Of a stretch of 64,000 nucleotides of DNA, positions 22,313 to 33,319 are shown one piece after another. The number at the start of each line of letters is the position of its first letter. Position 1 is the first letter of the stretch. Both the position numbers and the translations under genes were made by a program. This DNA comes from Halichondria panicea (Eukaryota; Porifera; Demospongiae; Suberitida; Halichondriidae): the NCBI RefSeq assembly GCF_963675165.1, contig NC_087383.1:1208001-1272000 (forward strand), written 5' to 3'. Below the pieces are notes generated by a model, which was not told the origin of the DNA, ran no database searches, and worked only from the letters and a program-made list of their open reading frames with translations.

Positions 22313-23370
22313 ATAAGGTGAGCTAGCTCACCTTATAATTCTCAGAGATCTCTGGTCTGTTTATCCGTGGCATGCAGGAGCCAAGGATATGGACGAGAGC
22401 CTGAGGATATGATATGATTTATTGCTTTTTAATAAGTGCTGACATCAGCGTTTTACATTCAAATTGCACAGGAAGCGACTCATCACCGACTGTGCAGATA
22501 TTTTTCCATATTGCACACCCGGAAGTATATTATTGCACACTTGTTATTGCACACTAGGAAGTGATTCTTATTTGGAATAAAACGTTTTCAGCAGTGAGAG
22601 AACAAGAAAAACATTGTTTACACACTTATAATTATGCATTGCAATGTTTATCAGTCTCTTTTCTTGTTTTCTGATGCTCTGTATCACTTCTGTGCTCTTT
22701 TTGCAGTGAAGCTGAGGGTCAGGAGGTTGTCAGTGTTCATATTTAACGCATCAAACAGGCATCAGTGTTGGAAGTGGGTGCTTTGAGCGGAGTATTGCAC
22801 ATGTAGAAGTACGTGTACTGCACCACCATATTATAAGCCTGTTCAGGCTTGTATAAAGTCGTTTTGGCTTCAAAAACGGTTGTCACACTTTTCTTCAGTT
22901 ATAGCGGTGCATGTTTCCTCTTCTGATACACTGGAGCATGATAGAAAGCAAGCACATGCTGTTTATCCTTCAGAACTATCCATTTTCAAAACGGGTTGCT
23001 GGTTGTCAACGTTTTTCTTGTCTTTTTTCTTGTCTGTTCTCTACAAAATCTTTAAGTAGCCTTCTGCAAGCTCTCTTGGTGTTCTAGAGTCTTATTTCTT
23101 TGTCTTTCTAGCTGTTTTCTTTCTCTTAAACTCGTCTTCAACTGGGAGAAATCAATTTTGTTGCTACGCATTCTTCTGGTTGATAAAGCAACCGCATGTT
23201 GCGCATGCGCAGTTTAACCTGCATTTTGGTTGCCAAGCAATAAATGCATTACCCATGGATACTGATGATTATCACTCGTCTGTGCCTAGTAACTGTCACT
23301 CGTGCCTTGCAGGCACTCGTGCAGTTACTGGCACAGACTCGTGATAATCTTCAGTATCCATAGGATAATA
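22313..23370. other. Non-coding stretch with several palindromes
   Basis: Contains a perfect palindrome around TATAAGGTGAGCTAGCTCAC (22313-22341), and an imperfect hairpin with arms of about 55 bp (23255-23363; GGATACTGATGATTATCAC against GTGATAATCTTCAGTATCC). Between them is a T-rich stretch with repeated TTGCACAC. It replaces the OTUD7-UBAP1 inter-gene segment found at 15330-16000, so it is probably inserted sequence. No protein signal. Confidence 0.5.
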
Positions 23371-23396
23371 ATTATCATAATCCACATCATATCAAT

Positions 23397-23489
23397 TAGT
23401 CTCGAATACCAGCCGGTTCTCATTGTAAGCGTGGGCGGGAGAGAACCCCGCCCACGCTTACAATGAGAACCGGCTGGTATTCGAGACTA
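23397..23489. mobile_element. Perfect foldback element with 9-bp target duplication
   Basis: Arms of 43 bp (starting TAGTCTCGAATACCAGCCGG) are exact reverse complements around a 7-bp loop. The 9-bp direct repeat CATATCAAT flanks it (23388-23396 and 23490-23498). A 9-bp duplication with long inverted ends is typical of Mutator-like (MULE) elements. The same family is at 32446-32497 and 33320-33370. Confidence 0.85.
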
Positions 23490-23637
23490 CATATCAATCG
23501 CAGCTAAACGCTGACATAGCATTTATATTGTCACATGTCTCTGCAGAAAGTCATGTGAAAGACAAGTCCAATAAACAAGTTTATAGTTTTTAGTTGAAAA
23601 GTGCCCAGAGACACCACTTCAGTTACCTTGAGCAGTC

Positions 23638-24693
23638 ATGGCATACCAACCTCAGAGAAGGAACACAGTGTCCAAATCATCAGGACCAAGTAAGTCAAAA
23701 AGGAATAGCAGTGTAGAATGGGGAAATGGTACTGAATAATATTCAATTGTATTGTAACAGCCATCATAAAAGATGTGATCATAAAACAAGATTTATACCA
23801 TAGCTAGCTGACTCAAGTTGTTGTAGCATCACAGCTATCCCATGGATGATAGCTATAAGGTGGACATGTTATGTTGTGCTGTAAGCTATTATAATTATGT
23901 GGCTACGTACATGTACATACATGGCTATGACAATATCGAGTAATGCTGTCACATGCACACCCGATAACATCTTACTTCCTATAATTTGTGATAATTATGT
24001 CTGATAGATTCTTTTTGTGCAGTAACTTCCCAACACCCCAAGCACCGTTAAACTCCATATAGTATTGTACCCTAAATGGAAGGATGTATTTACAGCACTT
24101 CTTTAGATATAATTATATCACTATATTAATTCATGATTAAATACATAGAGTGAAGTTATTTTTTCCTAGTATTGTAATAACCATCAGCTATCGTGTTTTG
24201 GTGGCCGGTGAACTGCATCACATGTCAGATAATCTACAATTGTATTGTGTACATGTATGTAAAAAATGTTATCGTGTGTGTAATTATGATTTGATAGTTC
24301 CAATTATCGAAGTTATCTGCTACTAACGCTGATTCTGTTGTCCCCTGTGCAGGTCACATGAACTCTTATGCCTTGAGGGGAATACCGATCAAATACAAGC
24401 CTCCCTTGTTTGTACCGGATATCCAATACCTACCCGCCACTTGGAAGCCCCCAGAGATGCTATCAGCGAACATTATTGGAGTGAGTGTGGCTAGCTCTAT
24501 GTACGTGTGGGTGTGAGTGTGCTATACGTGTGAAAATGTAAATGACAGGAAATATAGAAGCACCTTACATTGTGTTATTGATTGTCATGTTCTTTGTGGT
24601 GTTGAATTAAACACACACACACGCACGCACACACACACACACACGCACACACGCACGCACGCACGCACACACACACACACACGCACACACACA

Positions 24694-24746
<53 letters not shown>

Positions 24747-25879
24747 CACACACACACCCCACACACACACACAGTACGACTACAGCCTCGAGACTGCAAT
24801 ACTATCCCAGGCTAGACAGAGAGCTGTATCAGTGGCTGCGGAGGAATCTCTAAAAAGGCAACAAATAGACAAGTTGAAAAAAGAACTGCAGGAGAGAGAA
24901 GAAGCTGCAGCAAAGGCAGCTCGAGAACTGATCCCCCCTCAACCACTGTTTAGCAATGACATTCTAACTCCCACACCTGTAGCCAGTAACGCAACTAAAT
25001 TAAGTGCTGCAAACTCAGTGGAAAATAGTGAGGACTCCGATAGCCCCAAGTCTACGTCTGGTATTGAACTGACAGTGGAGCCACCGATTAAGACACTCGG
25101 ACAGATAAGCATACGTGAGTTTGAGACTAACACACATGATGACCCGTTTGAAATCGCAAGTCTACAAGCTATCAACGATATGGAAGTACTGCAAAGTGTA
25201 TTGCAACCAATTCCACTTCCCATCATCTCAACTCCAACTAGTACTAGTCCACCATTGATACAAACCTCGCAGCAAAATTCAACCACTCAAATGCCAGGGT
25301 TAGGCACAAGTCCTACTAGGAGCCACTCGTCTCCTATACCTACGCCAAGGACGTCTAGGACACAATTGACGGCTAACTCAAGCGGCCTTTACCCAAGTAC
25401 AACACCACCGACTGCAGTGGCTCCTGTCAGCTCACAAGTGCCGTCTTATCCTAATCCGTTTATGGCTAATAACTCGACTAACAATGTTCCAGTGAATCCA
25501 TCTGAGCCAGGTGTAGGACTCTTAATTGATTTTGGTGGAGATTTTACTCTTCAACCGCCCCCTACATCTGTCCAATCACCCCCCACATTGGTCCAACCAG
25601 CCCCCACATATGTTCAACCGCCCCCTACATTGGTCCAACCACCCCCCACGGTGACAGCCTCGGCCACAGCTGTAAGACTACCGTACATGGTGGAAGTATG
25701 TCTGTGTGATATTTCTTGTTCAAATGCTTCCTTAGTATGTTAGTTTATCGTGTCTTTATCTACATCTACATGTACTACTACGTATGTTAGTCTTGTTAAG
25801 AGAATTCCTTATACTAAGAGTTCCTAATGAACTATTTTACTTATACATGTAATCACATTCAAGTCATATTTCACGCACG

Positions 25880-25922
<43 letters not shown>

Positions 25923-25931
25923 ACACACACG

Positions 25932-25996
<65 letters not shown>

Positions 25997-26887
25997 GATA
26001 CAGGTGGACCAACCTCAAGGTTCCTCTCATCCTGTTCCCAAACTCAGAACGCACATACCGCCCCCAAGCATCCCCCCGTATCCAAACGGAGCTTCCAGTG
26101 CCCCTAATCAAACGTCACCCATTGTACCCCCTAAGGGCATTCGGCCTGCCACTAAAAATCATCCTCCAGCTCGTCCACCAAAACCAAAAGGTCACGTTGG
26201 ATTTACAATACTGAGGTATGTGTATGTTGATTTATATATACATACATAACTTGAGCGTAGAGTGGTAGATTTCTCAAGATGCAATAGCTCTAAGACAGTA
26301 TCACAGTGTTTTAAGCTTGTATAATTATATAGGTGTGGATTTTAGCTATACTATTGTTTTATGGATAAGCCTGCGTACATGTACAGTGTATGTGTATAAT
26401 TATGTATAGTTTCAGTTGTGATGAGTGTTACTGTATGTCCTCGACTGTAAACCATTGATCTTGAAGCTCTATTAAATGGAAGTCATCATTATTTGTATTG
26501 TGATCAACAACTGTCTAACGCTCTTCATGCGTGTATACTAGTCACTCTGTGATAATTATGATTTCTCGCTGCAGTAACAGCTCTCCCTCTTCCAACCGAC
26601 CTGGATTTGGTGTGCCCGTCCTTCCTCCGATTCCGACCTCTGCAGCCCCCCCAACCACTACTGCCCCCCAGATGAATCGCCCCCTGAACATCCCACCCCC
26701 ACTTTATACCTCCCCTATCCTCAACAAACGAATCCTGCCGCCCTATAGCTCGCCCCCCAAGACTTACAAATTACCAGACCCCATGGTAAAGTTTCATTAG
26801 TGGCTTATGTACATAGTCCATACACGTCCATTAATTTTGTGTGTACTATTTGCATAATGTACATGTAACTACTTAATTGGTATCCAC

Positions 26888-26935
<48 letters not shown>

Positions 26936-27919
26936 CGCACACACACACACACACACGCACACACGCACACACGCACACACACACACACACGCACACGCGC
27001 ACGCACACACACACACACACACGCACACACACACACACACACCATTATATCTACAGAGTAGTCTGACGGTGTCCCAGAAGAGTGAGGTGAAGTCACTGTC
27101 TGGAATGGGGTTTCCCCTTCCCAGAGTTGCCAGGGCCATGCTCAGATACGAGGGGGACAACACCAAGGTACTGCTCGTCTAATGTGTACATGCATGCAAT
27201 CATACTTGATGAACTTTTGTACATAATATTATTATGTGCTTATTGCAACCTTTATGATTGTGATTACTCGACATTTTCGTGTGGCTCTATTAGATACTGG
27301 ATTTCTTGTTTCTGGTGGGCAGGCTGGAAGAGCAGAAGTTCTCTGGAGATAGTGCTGAGGTAGCACTTATTGCTTGCAAAGATGATGAATCAAAGGTACA
27401 CTAACTGTGGTATGCACACATGACCTTTGATGACAGTACCATATAGCGGGTAATTTTCGGGGGACAAAATATTCGTGGTTCAGCAATATTGAGACATTTC
27501 GTGGTTGGTGCTTACACTTGCAGGTAAAGGTAGGCAAGGTCACTTCATTCGTGGGTAAAATATTCGTGGTCAGACCTCCAACCACGAAAACCACGAATAT
27601 TTTGCCCCCACGAAAATTACACGCTATACGGTATATACAAGATACCATAGCAACCATACGTAACTAAATCATAGCAAAAGCATTTTACACATTAATAATT
27701 ATTAATACTACAAAGGGGTCTCTTCTAATTAGCAGCTAGTGGGAAAAAGTAAAAATCAAATTATTTTTTCTCTTCACACACTCTCAGGCTGTCGAGTATT
27801 TGAACAAGGTCGAAGGATTCAAGAATATTGGCTTTTCTGAGAAAAAGATTCACGATGCGTTTGAAAAGTCAGGCAAAGACTGGGACAAAGCATTGGACTT
27901 ACTAACTGAAGATAGATGA
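23638..27919 (+). CDS. UBAP1: UBAP1-like ESCRT-I subunit
   Basis: Exons 23638-23689, 24353-24480, 24775-25695, 26004-26215, 26575-26785, 27057-27167, 27294-27395 and 27788-27919, all in frame; 622 aa. UBAP1 is the ESCRT-I subunit that sorts ubiquitinated cargo into multivesicular bodies. Exon 2 ([18 protein letters not shown]) fits the N-terminal UMA motif that docks on ESCRT-I. QYDYSLE at the exon 3 start and [19 protein letters not shown] match conserved UBAP1 segments. A long Pro/Ser/Thr-rich middle has a degenerate PPPT.VQ repeat (about 25555-25655). The last three exons form the tandem C-terminal UBA (SOUBA) domain, with [19 protein letters not shown] and [15 protein letters not shown]. 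Three acceptors follow long (CA)n tracts. The 3' end has AATAAA near 27983, and the stop is 108 bp from the convergent BUD22-like gene. Confidence 0.9.
24609..24773. repeat. (CA)n microsatellite abutting the UBAP1 exon 3 acceptor
   Basis: About 165 bp of CA/CGCA repeats run directly into the CAG acceptor at 24772-24774, so the repeat replaces the usual polypyrimidine tract on the sense strand. Confidence 0.95.
25874..25993. repeat. (CA)n microsatellite before UBAP1 exon 4
   Basis: About 120 bp of CA repeat with a few GCAC and TACA variants, ending 10 bp before the acceptor of the exon starting at 26004. Confidence 0.95.
26890..27042. repeat. (CA)n microsatellite before UBAP1 exon 6
   Basis: About 150 bp of CA repeat with interspersed CGCA, ending 14 bp before the exon that starts at 27057. 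Confidence 0.95.
27437..27633. mobile_element. MITE, CCGTATAGCGGG family (copy 3)
   Basis: Left end TACCATATAGCGGGTAATTT, right end AAATTACACGCTATACGGTA; internal ATATTCGTGG in both orientations. In the last UBAP1 intron. Confidence 0.8.
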
Positions 27920-28027
27920 TAGTTAGCTTTATCTGTGCCACTATACAGTATAGTGAGTGCATGCTGCTACACATTGGTATTCAATAAATAATTTTTTTGG
28001 AAACCACATTTCATTCATCAATAATAA

Positions 28028-29441
28028 TTAGTCTGAGTCTGCAAATATAATTTTTTGTCCCTGTGGTTTTAAGATTCTGTTCTCCATTTCTTTCCGCTTC
28101 TTACTGGCTGCCCATGATGGGTGCAGTTGTTCCGAGCCCTGAGGCTGTTTGTTAGTGGGTGGGGTCTTCTTTGTGTAGTGTGTTTGGATCGGCTTGTATG
28201 ACCGACCCTTGTTCAAGGGCTTCCTTGATTTGCCTGTATCAATATAATAATTATGAAGTAATAATTATAGAGTGTCCAACTCCCATCCTGGGTATGACAC
28301 AGTCACTGCAGGACAGATAAACACAAGCCTGTACCTGAACTAGAGTGTGTGTGCTTGGTCCCCTTCAAGTGCCTGGCTGCTCCTCCATACACACTCTCAG
28401 CTTGCCTACACAGTACATAGCATGGTACAATCACATAGCCACACAATAATCACTCACTGTTGTCTTGATCTTTGCCCAAGGCGATTCTGTACAAAAAAAC
28501 TTACATCTGTACAAAATAGAATTTTGTGTAGTAATAACCTTTTGTGCTGGCTTCTTTCTGGAAGGTTTGTCAACTCCTTTAGAGGACTGCGACAGTGAAC
28601 CAATAAACACAGAGTCAAGGGTAGAGGGTCTCCTAGACACCACAGAAGATTTTCCATTTGTTCCTTGTCCTCTCATTTTCCTAGTGTTGGAACATAATTT
28701 ACATAACATGCCTTTGCATCACATGAGCATCACATGAGCAGCACAGTGTGACAGTGTGGCCTAACTGAGGAATGTAATTCACACCTAGTAGGTGCTGTTC
28801 TCTTTGGGTTTCGCTCCCTCTGTCTAGCAGTGGCGGGATGTTTGACAGTGTGTTCAGGTTTGCATGATGCTTCCGATGACTGGAGTTGTTTATGGGTAGT
28901 TGAAATGTGATACTTGTGAAGAATTCGCAAAGTCTTGTCGGACAATTTTGATTTGAGTATTATTTGCTTCGCAATTTCTTCATTACTAGAAAAATGCTGC
29001 TGAAAGATATTTTTTAACATCTAATATGGCTCTAATATTAATGCCCAGTTACCTTCAAGTTTTGAGCAATGGTGTCATCATACAAGCTAATAAACTTGCT
29101 CCGATTTGCAAGCTCAGCAGCCAAGCTCTTGATGCGCACTCTCTAGGAAGAGAATCATAAATTATTGTTTGATTAGAAAACATAGTGAACTTACCCTTAG
29201 GGAAAATAGTAGTTTGCAAGCTTGAGATATCTTTGCTTCCAAGTCTGCACGTCCGAAATCATTACTGTATGTATAATGGGCAAATTTATTGTAAGTACAT
29301 CTACATAGTTGCATATGGTTACATGTCTCTTCTCTCCAAAAAGAATATCTTCCAAGCAATTTTCTGAGCCTCATATTTTCTAGCCCTCATCAGATGTCTT
29401 GCAAGCCATGCTGACTTTATACTCCTGTCCACTTCTTCCAT
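28028..29441 (-). CDS. BUD22/SRFBP1-like ribosome-biogenesis or SRF-binding protein
   Basis: Minus-strand exons 29323-29441, 29195-29264, 29053-29142, 28785-29020, 28539-28680, 28458-28486 (a 29-nt microexon), 28335-28405 and 28028-28233; frame holds throughout, 320 aa. Two diagnostic C-terminal motifs support the BUD22 family (yeast BUD22, animal SRFBP1): NRLGQRSRQ..AESVYGGAARHLK, split over the microexon and next exon, and the end LHPSWAASKKRK...GQKIIFADSD. A mid-protein DSVFIGSLS also fits. BUD22 works in 40S subunit biogenesis; SRFBP1 binds serum response factor. The N-terminal helical part is divergent and could be mis-modelled. The 3' exons are duplicated in inverted form at 16.3-17.5 kb. 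Tail to tail with UBAP1. Confidence 0.78.
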
Positions 29442-29683
29442 GATTTACATTCGAGGTGGTAAGAAGCATGCCAACAATTACCCTCAAAAAAGCAAAAATT
29501 GGTTTACATCCGGTCTACTGTAGAGGTGTGGTCATTTGTAATTTTGCGTTTTGTGGTTCATTTTGCAGTTCAACTGCCCTTCTGCAGTTCGCTTTTTGCA
29601 GTTCGCTTTTGCAGTTCGCTTTTTTGGAGTTCGCTTTTACAGTTCGCTTCTCTTCTGCAGTTGACTTTTGCAGACAGTAGATG

Positions 29684-29783
29684 AGTAGTTGGGCGGAGTT
29701 TAGCCTTGATTCCATAAAATACGGCCTTATTAAAGGCGGAGTCCAACCACGCTTCGGGAAGCGTGGTTGGACTCCGCCCAACT
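29684..29783. mobile_element. Foldback MITE, AGTTGGGCGGAG ends
   Basis: Outer ends AGTTGGGCGGAG and CTCCGCCCAACT; an inner perfect hairpin of 21-bp arms (29735-29755 and 29758-29778, GGCGGAGTCCAACCACGCTTC) shares the right end. Confidence 0.7.
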
Positions 29784-30410
29784 AGGACGACAGGCGCGGT
29801 GCAGCTAGTCTTGTGGACCAGCCGATATTCAGCCTTCTTGCTGTTGCTTATGTTATTTATACTTCTTTCTACAGCTATAATTGTGATCTCAAATACAAGG
29901 AAGGATGCACATTGCTGTCAAGAGGAACTTTTTGGTTGGTGCCAACACTACAGGCCAATCGATTCTCGTCATTAATGCATGGGATCTAAATTAAACCATG
30001 TCAGCCATAAATCTAATTTTGTATCTCGTGGTCTTGAATCGAGCTCCTCGCTCATCAGGTCTGTTTTCCGTGGGCATCAAGTCATGCGTACACAGTAATT
30101 GGCGTTAACTTAAGCGGGACTTTGTGAAAGTTTACAGCAACTATAATTGTGCATGTGCAGAGTTTGTCCGTGACATTAGCATTATGTTTGACTGTAACTA
30201 TGCATGCTGTGTTATCTCATTACTATATACCTCTATACTTATACTATACATGTGCACCTTTCTGGTGTGTTCAGTTAATTGCTTGAGCTGCATCGCGCTT
30301 GTCGTACCTCCTCTGCTCTGTCAATCCCTCTTCCTCTATGCACTAGTCTTGCGAGCCATACTACAATCAGTAGTATCAGATACGTTCATCAGCTCAACCA
30401 GCCCGCTTAT

Positions 30411-30597
30411 TAGTTGGGCGTGGCCCGACCGTCCCTGACAGGAGGTCGGGTTACAAGCCTATCAGGGAGGTGTTTTAGCGTCACTATAGTGGCACCCTAT
30501 CGAATTGCAGTATTTTCACGTGCAGCAGAACAAATCCCAGAACCAGATTGGAACCCGACCTCCCGTCAGGGACGGTCTGGCCACGCCCAACTACCCA
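30411..30597. mobile_element. MITE, AGTTGGGCGTGGCC ends
   Basis: About 41-bp inverted ends beginning TAGTTGGGCGTGGCCCGACC, including GTCCCTGACAGGAGGTCGGG; mismatched at only two or three positions. No coding capacity. Confidence 0.8.
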
Positions 30598-30734
30598 CTA
30601 TATCTAGGTATTAAATTTTGATGATCACAGTTTGCATAGAGGTAGTAAAACGTAAAAAACCATAGATAGAGGAATAGTAGGTACCTATCCCTCTTTCTAC
30701 ACTATCTACGAAATACTCGCTATACGTAAAAGTA

Positions 30735-31652
30735 TTAAAGTTGGCCGTAGGTTTGAGTCCTAGTTTTCTCCAGCTTCTCTCCATCAAGTATTTGCTTTCC
30801 CTCCCGTGCTGTTTCTACCATGGTAAGATACCTGGGTATACGGGGTTCTCCACGGGGTCTGCTCACTTCTCCACGAGGTTTGCTCTCTTCTCCACGGGGT
30901 TTGCTCGCTTCTCCACGGGGTTTGCTCACTTCTCCACGGGGTTTGCTCTCTTCTCCATTCTGGGTATTAGTAGTGGCTTTCTTGAATTTAGGAGGAGTCT
31001 GCGTTGCACCAGTTTGAGCCCTAGTTTTCTCCAGCATCTCTCCATCAAGTATTTGCTTTCCCTCTCGTGCTGTTTCTACCATGGTAAGATACCTGGGTAT
31101 ACGGGGTTCTCCACGAGGTCTGCTCACTTCTCCACGAGGTTTGCTCTCTTCTCCACGGGGTTTGCTCACTTCTCCATAGGGTTTGCTCACTTCTCCACGG
31201 GGTTTGCTCTCTTCTCCATTCTGGGCATTAGTAGTGGCTCTCTTGAATTTAGGAGGAGTCTGCGTTGCACCAGTTTGAGCACCAGTTTGAGCCCTAGTTT
31301 TCTCCAGCTTCTCTCCATCAAGTATTTGCTTTCCCTCCCGTGCTGTTTCTACCATGGTAAGATACCTGGGTATACGGGGTTCTCCACGGGGTCTGCTCAC
31401 TTCTCCACGAGGTTTGCTCTTTTCTCCGTTGGCAGAGGTAACTACCATGGTGTTGTCCCTGGGTGTACACCAGTTGTCCCTGGGTACAGGTGTACTAGTG
31501 TTGCCCTTGGGTGTACGGGGCTTGCTCTTTTCTCCGATGGCAGCTGTCTGTTGACGTGTCTTCTCATAGGGGACGCCAGCAAGCAGCTTCTTGCCCTCCT
31601 TGGCAGTGACAATCATTGTTCCTTCACGTTTAAGTCTTGGTTGGTAAGACAT
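30735..31652 (-). CDS. Basic repeat protein of unknown function (305 aa)
   Basis: ATG 31652 follows an acceptor-like TATCAG, so an upstream non-coding exon is likely. The protein is Lys/Arg/Glu/Pro-rich. It contains one diverged and three nearly identical copies of a motif TMVETAREGKQILDG (first copy TMIVTAKEGKKLLAG), each followed by EKTRAQTGATQTPPKF and a run of GE(V/E)SKPRGE units. The repeats are about 240-280 bp and almost identical at DNA level, so expansion is recent or being homogenised. No family recognised. The motif could be a short binding module used several times (inference). The opposite strand is also open but gives only Phe/Ser-rich repeats and is rejected. Confidence 0.65.
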   Translation of the reverse strand: MSYQPRLKREGTMIVTAKEGKKLLAGVPYEKTRQQTAAIGEKSKPRTPKGNTSTPVPRDNWCTPRDNTMVVTSANGEKSKPRGEVSRPRGEPRIPRYLTMVETAREGKQILDGEKLEKTRAQTGAQTGATQTPPKFKRATTNAQNGEESKPRGEVSKPYGEVSKPRGEESKPRGEVSRPRGEPRIPRYLTMVETAREGKQILDGEMLEKTRAQTGATQTPPKFKKATTNTQNGEESKPRGEVSKPRGEASKPRGEESKPRGEVSRPRGEPRIPRYLTMVETAREGKQILDGEKLEKTRTQTYGQL

Positions 31653-32320
31653 CTTAGGGAAGTTGCTGATACACAGACAAGGAGACGTACTTAGGGATTT
31701 GCAGGGAAAGAAACTAGCTTTGCAAATGGCGCCTTTGCAGAGATCTTGCACTGAATTTAGATAGACAGATGAGTTTCTCAGTGCTTGAATGCGAAAGCAA
31801 CATTTGTCACCCCAGTAACCGCGCCTGTGGCTATTTATTATGCGGTAATACGCTAGCCGGTCTCAATCCCAGACCGAGTTTTTGCTTTTATAACGATTAG
31901 GCACACCTCTCCTTAACCCTTATAAAAGCGAAAACTCGGCCTGGGATATAAATTATACGCATGCGCACGATTTAGTATGACTGTTTGCCATAAATACTGC
32001 AATCTGATTGGCTAAAGGAAGTGTTCTATCCAGCTTAGAAAATCATGTACTTACTTAGAACTTCACTTAGAAAATCATGAAGCAAAAGAACATTCAAATC
32101 TGATTAGCCAGATACTCATGGTTGCTATGATCTCAGGGCTAGTAGAATCCCTTACTATGTTCGGGATACTACAACCAGCCCTTTGGGCTTCTAGAAACTT
32201 CTTAAACAGTGTCTAACTATTATATAGAATATACAGGTTGACCCGTTCCCCCTTGTCTGGCTCTCCCTGCCTATAACTTGTACATGGAAGGGGGCATGTA
32301 GAAAGTGTTGCCAGTATTGG
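31653..32320. other. Intergenic, with an imperfect foldback
   Basis: 31866-31948 forms a hairpin with arms ATCCCAGACCGAGTTTTTGC and GCGAAAACTCGGCCTGGGAT. No coding signal otherwise. Confidence 0.55.
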
Positions 32321-33085
32321 TTCATGAGAAGTCTGTGCTGTTTTCTTTGACCTGAGTAAGGCCTTCGACTCTGTACCCCATAATTTACTCTTGAAAAAGA
32401 TTAGATCAACCACTTTTTCCTGAGGCGGCTAAGTCATGCACTACCTAGCCTCGAACCAGGTCCAACGTAAAATTGTGTTGGGCCTGGTTCGAGGCTATGC
32501 ACTACCTCACCGGAACACTATATAATTATATACAAGTTGTTGTGCTGGATGGAGCAGAGTCAATCACTCTACAGGGGGTCCCCAGGGGTCGATCCTGGGA
32601 TGCACCTCTCCTCTTCCTCATCTACATTGACAAAGTAGCAAACTCTATCTTATCCAGTAGGATCACAATGTACGCCGACAACATTGCCCTTTTACCAATA
32701 AATCAGTACTCAATCAAACTACGCCAGAATTCAAAAGGATGTGGACTCACTATGTGTTTGGATTGCTAACAATCGCTTGAAACTAAATGCTACTACATTA
32801 CCTTCTCAAGGAAACATGTGCCCACACTGCCAAATATCCCTCCTTCATATTAAGAGTGTCCCAGCTCTCTAGAGTTGACCAGTTCAAATACCTAGGTGTT
32901 ATCTAATGATCTGAAATGGACAAAACACATAATTATGTAACAAAACGAAAAGGCTGATAGGAATCATCGGTTCTACAGAAAATTCTGTATGTACTCAAGT
33001 CAGGAGACGTCACTCAAACTTTACAACTCTCTATTTCGCCCTCATATGAAATATGCGTCAGCTGTGTGGGATCCGTACCTAAGGA
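32320..33085 (+). mobile_element. Dead fragment of a non-LTR retrotransposon reverse transcriptase
   Basis: Translating + frames gives reverse-transcriptase motifs in order: AVFFDLSKAFDSVPHNLLL (motif A), GVPRGRSWDAPLLFLIYI (motif B region, normally PQGS.LGP), TMYADNIALL (catalytic YADD, second Asp replaced by Asn), then an FKYLGV-like block. Frameshifts and stops separate them, and a 52-bp foldback has inserted between motifs A and B. It is therefore inactive and 5' and 3' truncated. Sequence style is that of jockey/CR1-like LINE elements. Confidence 0.8.
32446..32497. mobile_element. 52-bp foldback with 9-bp target duplication
   Basis: Arms TAGCCTCGAACCAGGTCCAA and TTGGGCCTGGTTCGAGGCTA. 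Flanked by TGCACTACC on both sides (32437-32445 and 32498-32506). Nested in the reverse-transcriptase fragment. Confidence 0.85.
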
Positions 33086-33319
33086 AAGACATTAAGTCAC
33101 CACGTTTTGTTGTTTTGTTATAATAGCTATTGGTAGCTGCAAGAGTGAGAAGAGAGCTCCTTGAGTTTCCCTGTGATTCTGGATGCAGCAAAATTAAAAA
33201 TGTTCATCATAATATTAAATGTATATAAGCTAGCTTTATGTTATGTTAGCTTTGGTACCTCCGGCTCCACCGAGGCATGGCGCATCAGCACCAGCTGTAC
33301 GGTGCTGCTTTCAACAATC

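Larger units (their letters stand above)
29442..30734. other. Non-coding gap with two foldback elements
   Basis: Contains a short repeat of GCAGTTCGCTTTT (29583-29645) and the elements at 29684-29783 and 30411-30597. No gene is supported; short frames here are unrelated to any domain. Confidence 0.55.

Noticed and set aside
28431-28709. Separate short + or - genes at 28.4-28.7 kb
   Set aside because: Explained by BUD22-like exons 28539-28680 and 28458-28486 with an intron between them.
30741-31694. 317-aa frame on the + strand opposite the repeat protein
   Set aside because: Phe/Ser/Thr repeats (FSTGFAHFST-like) mirror the minus-strand modules; the minus frame has the sensible basic composition and a diverged first module.
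32473-32769. 98-aa frame as a functional reverse transcriptase
   Set aside because: Catalytic YADD is YADN, motif A is in another segment beyond an inserted foldback, and frameshifts follow. Inactive fragment.
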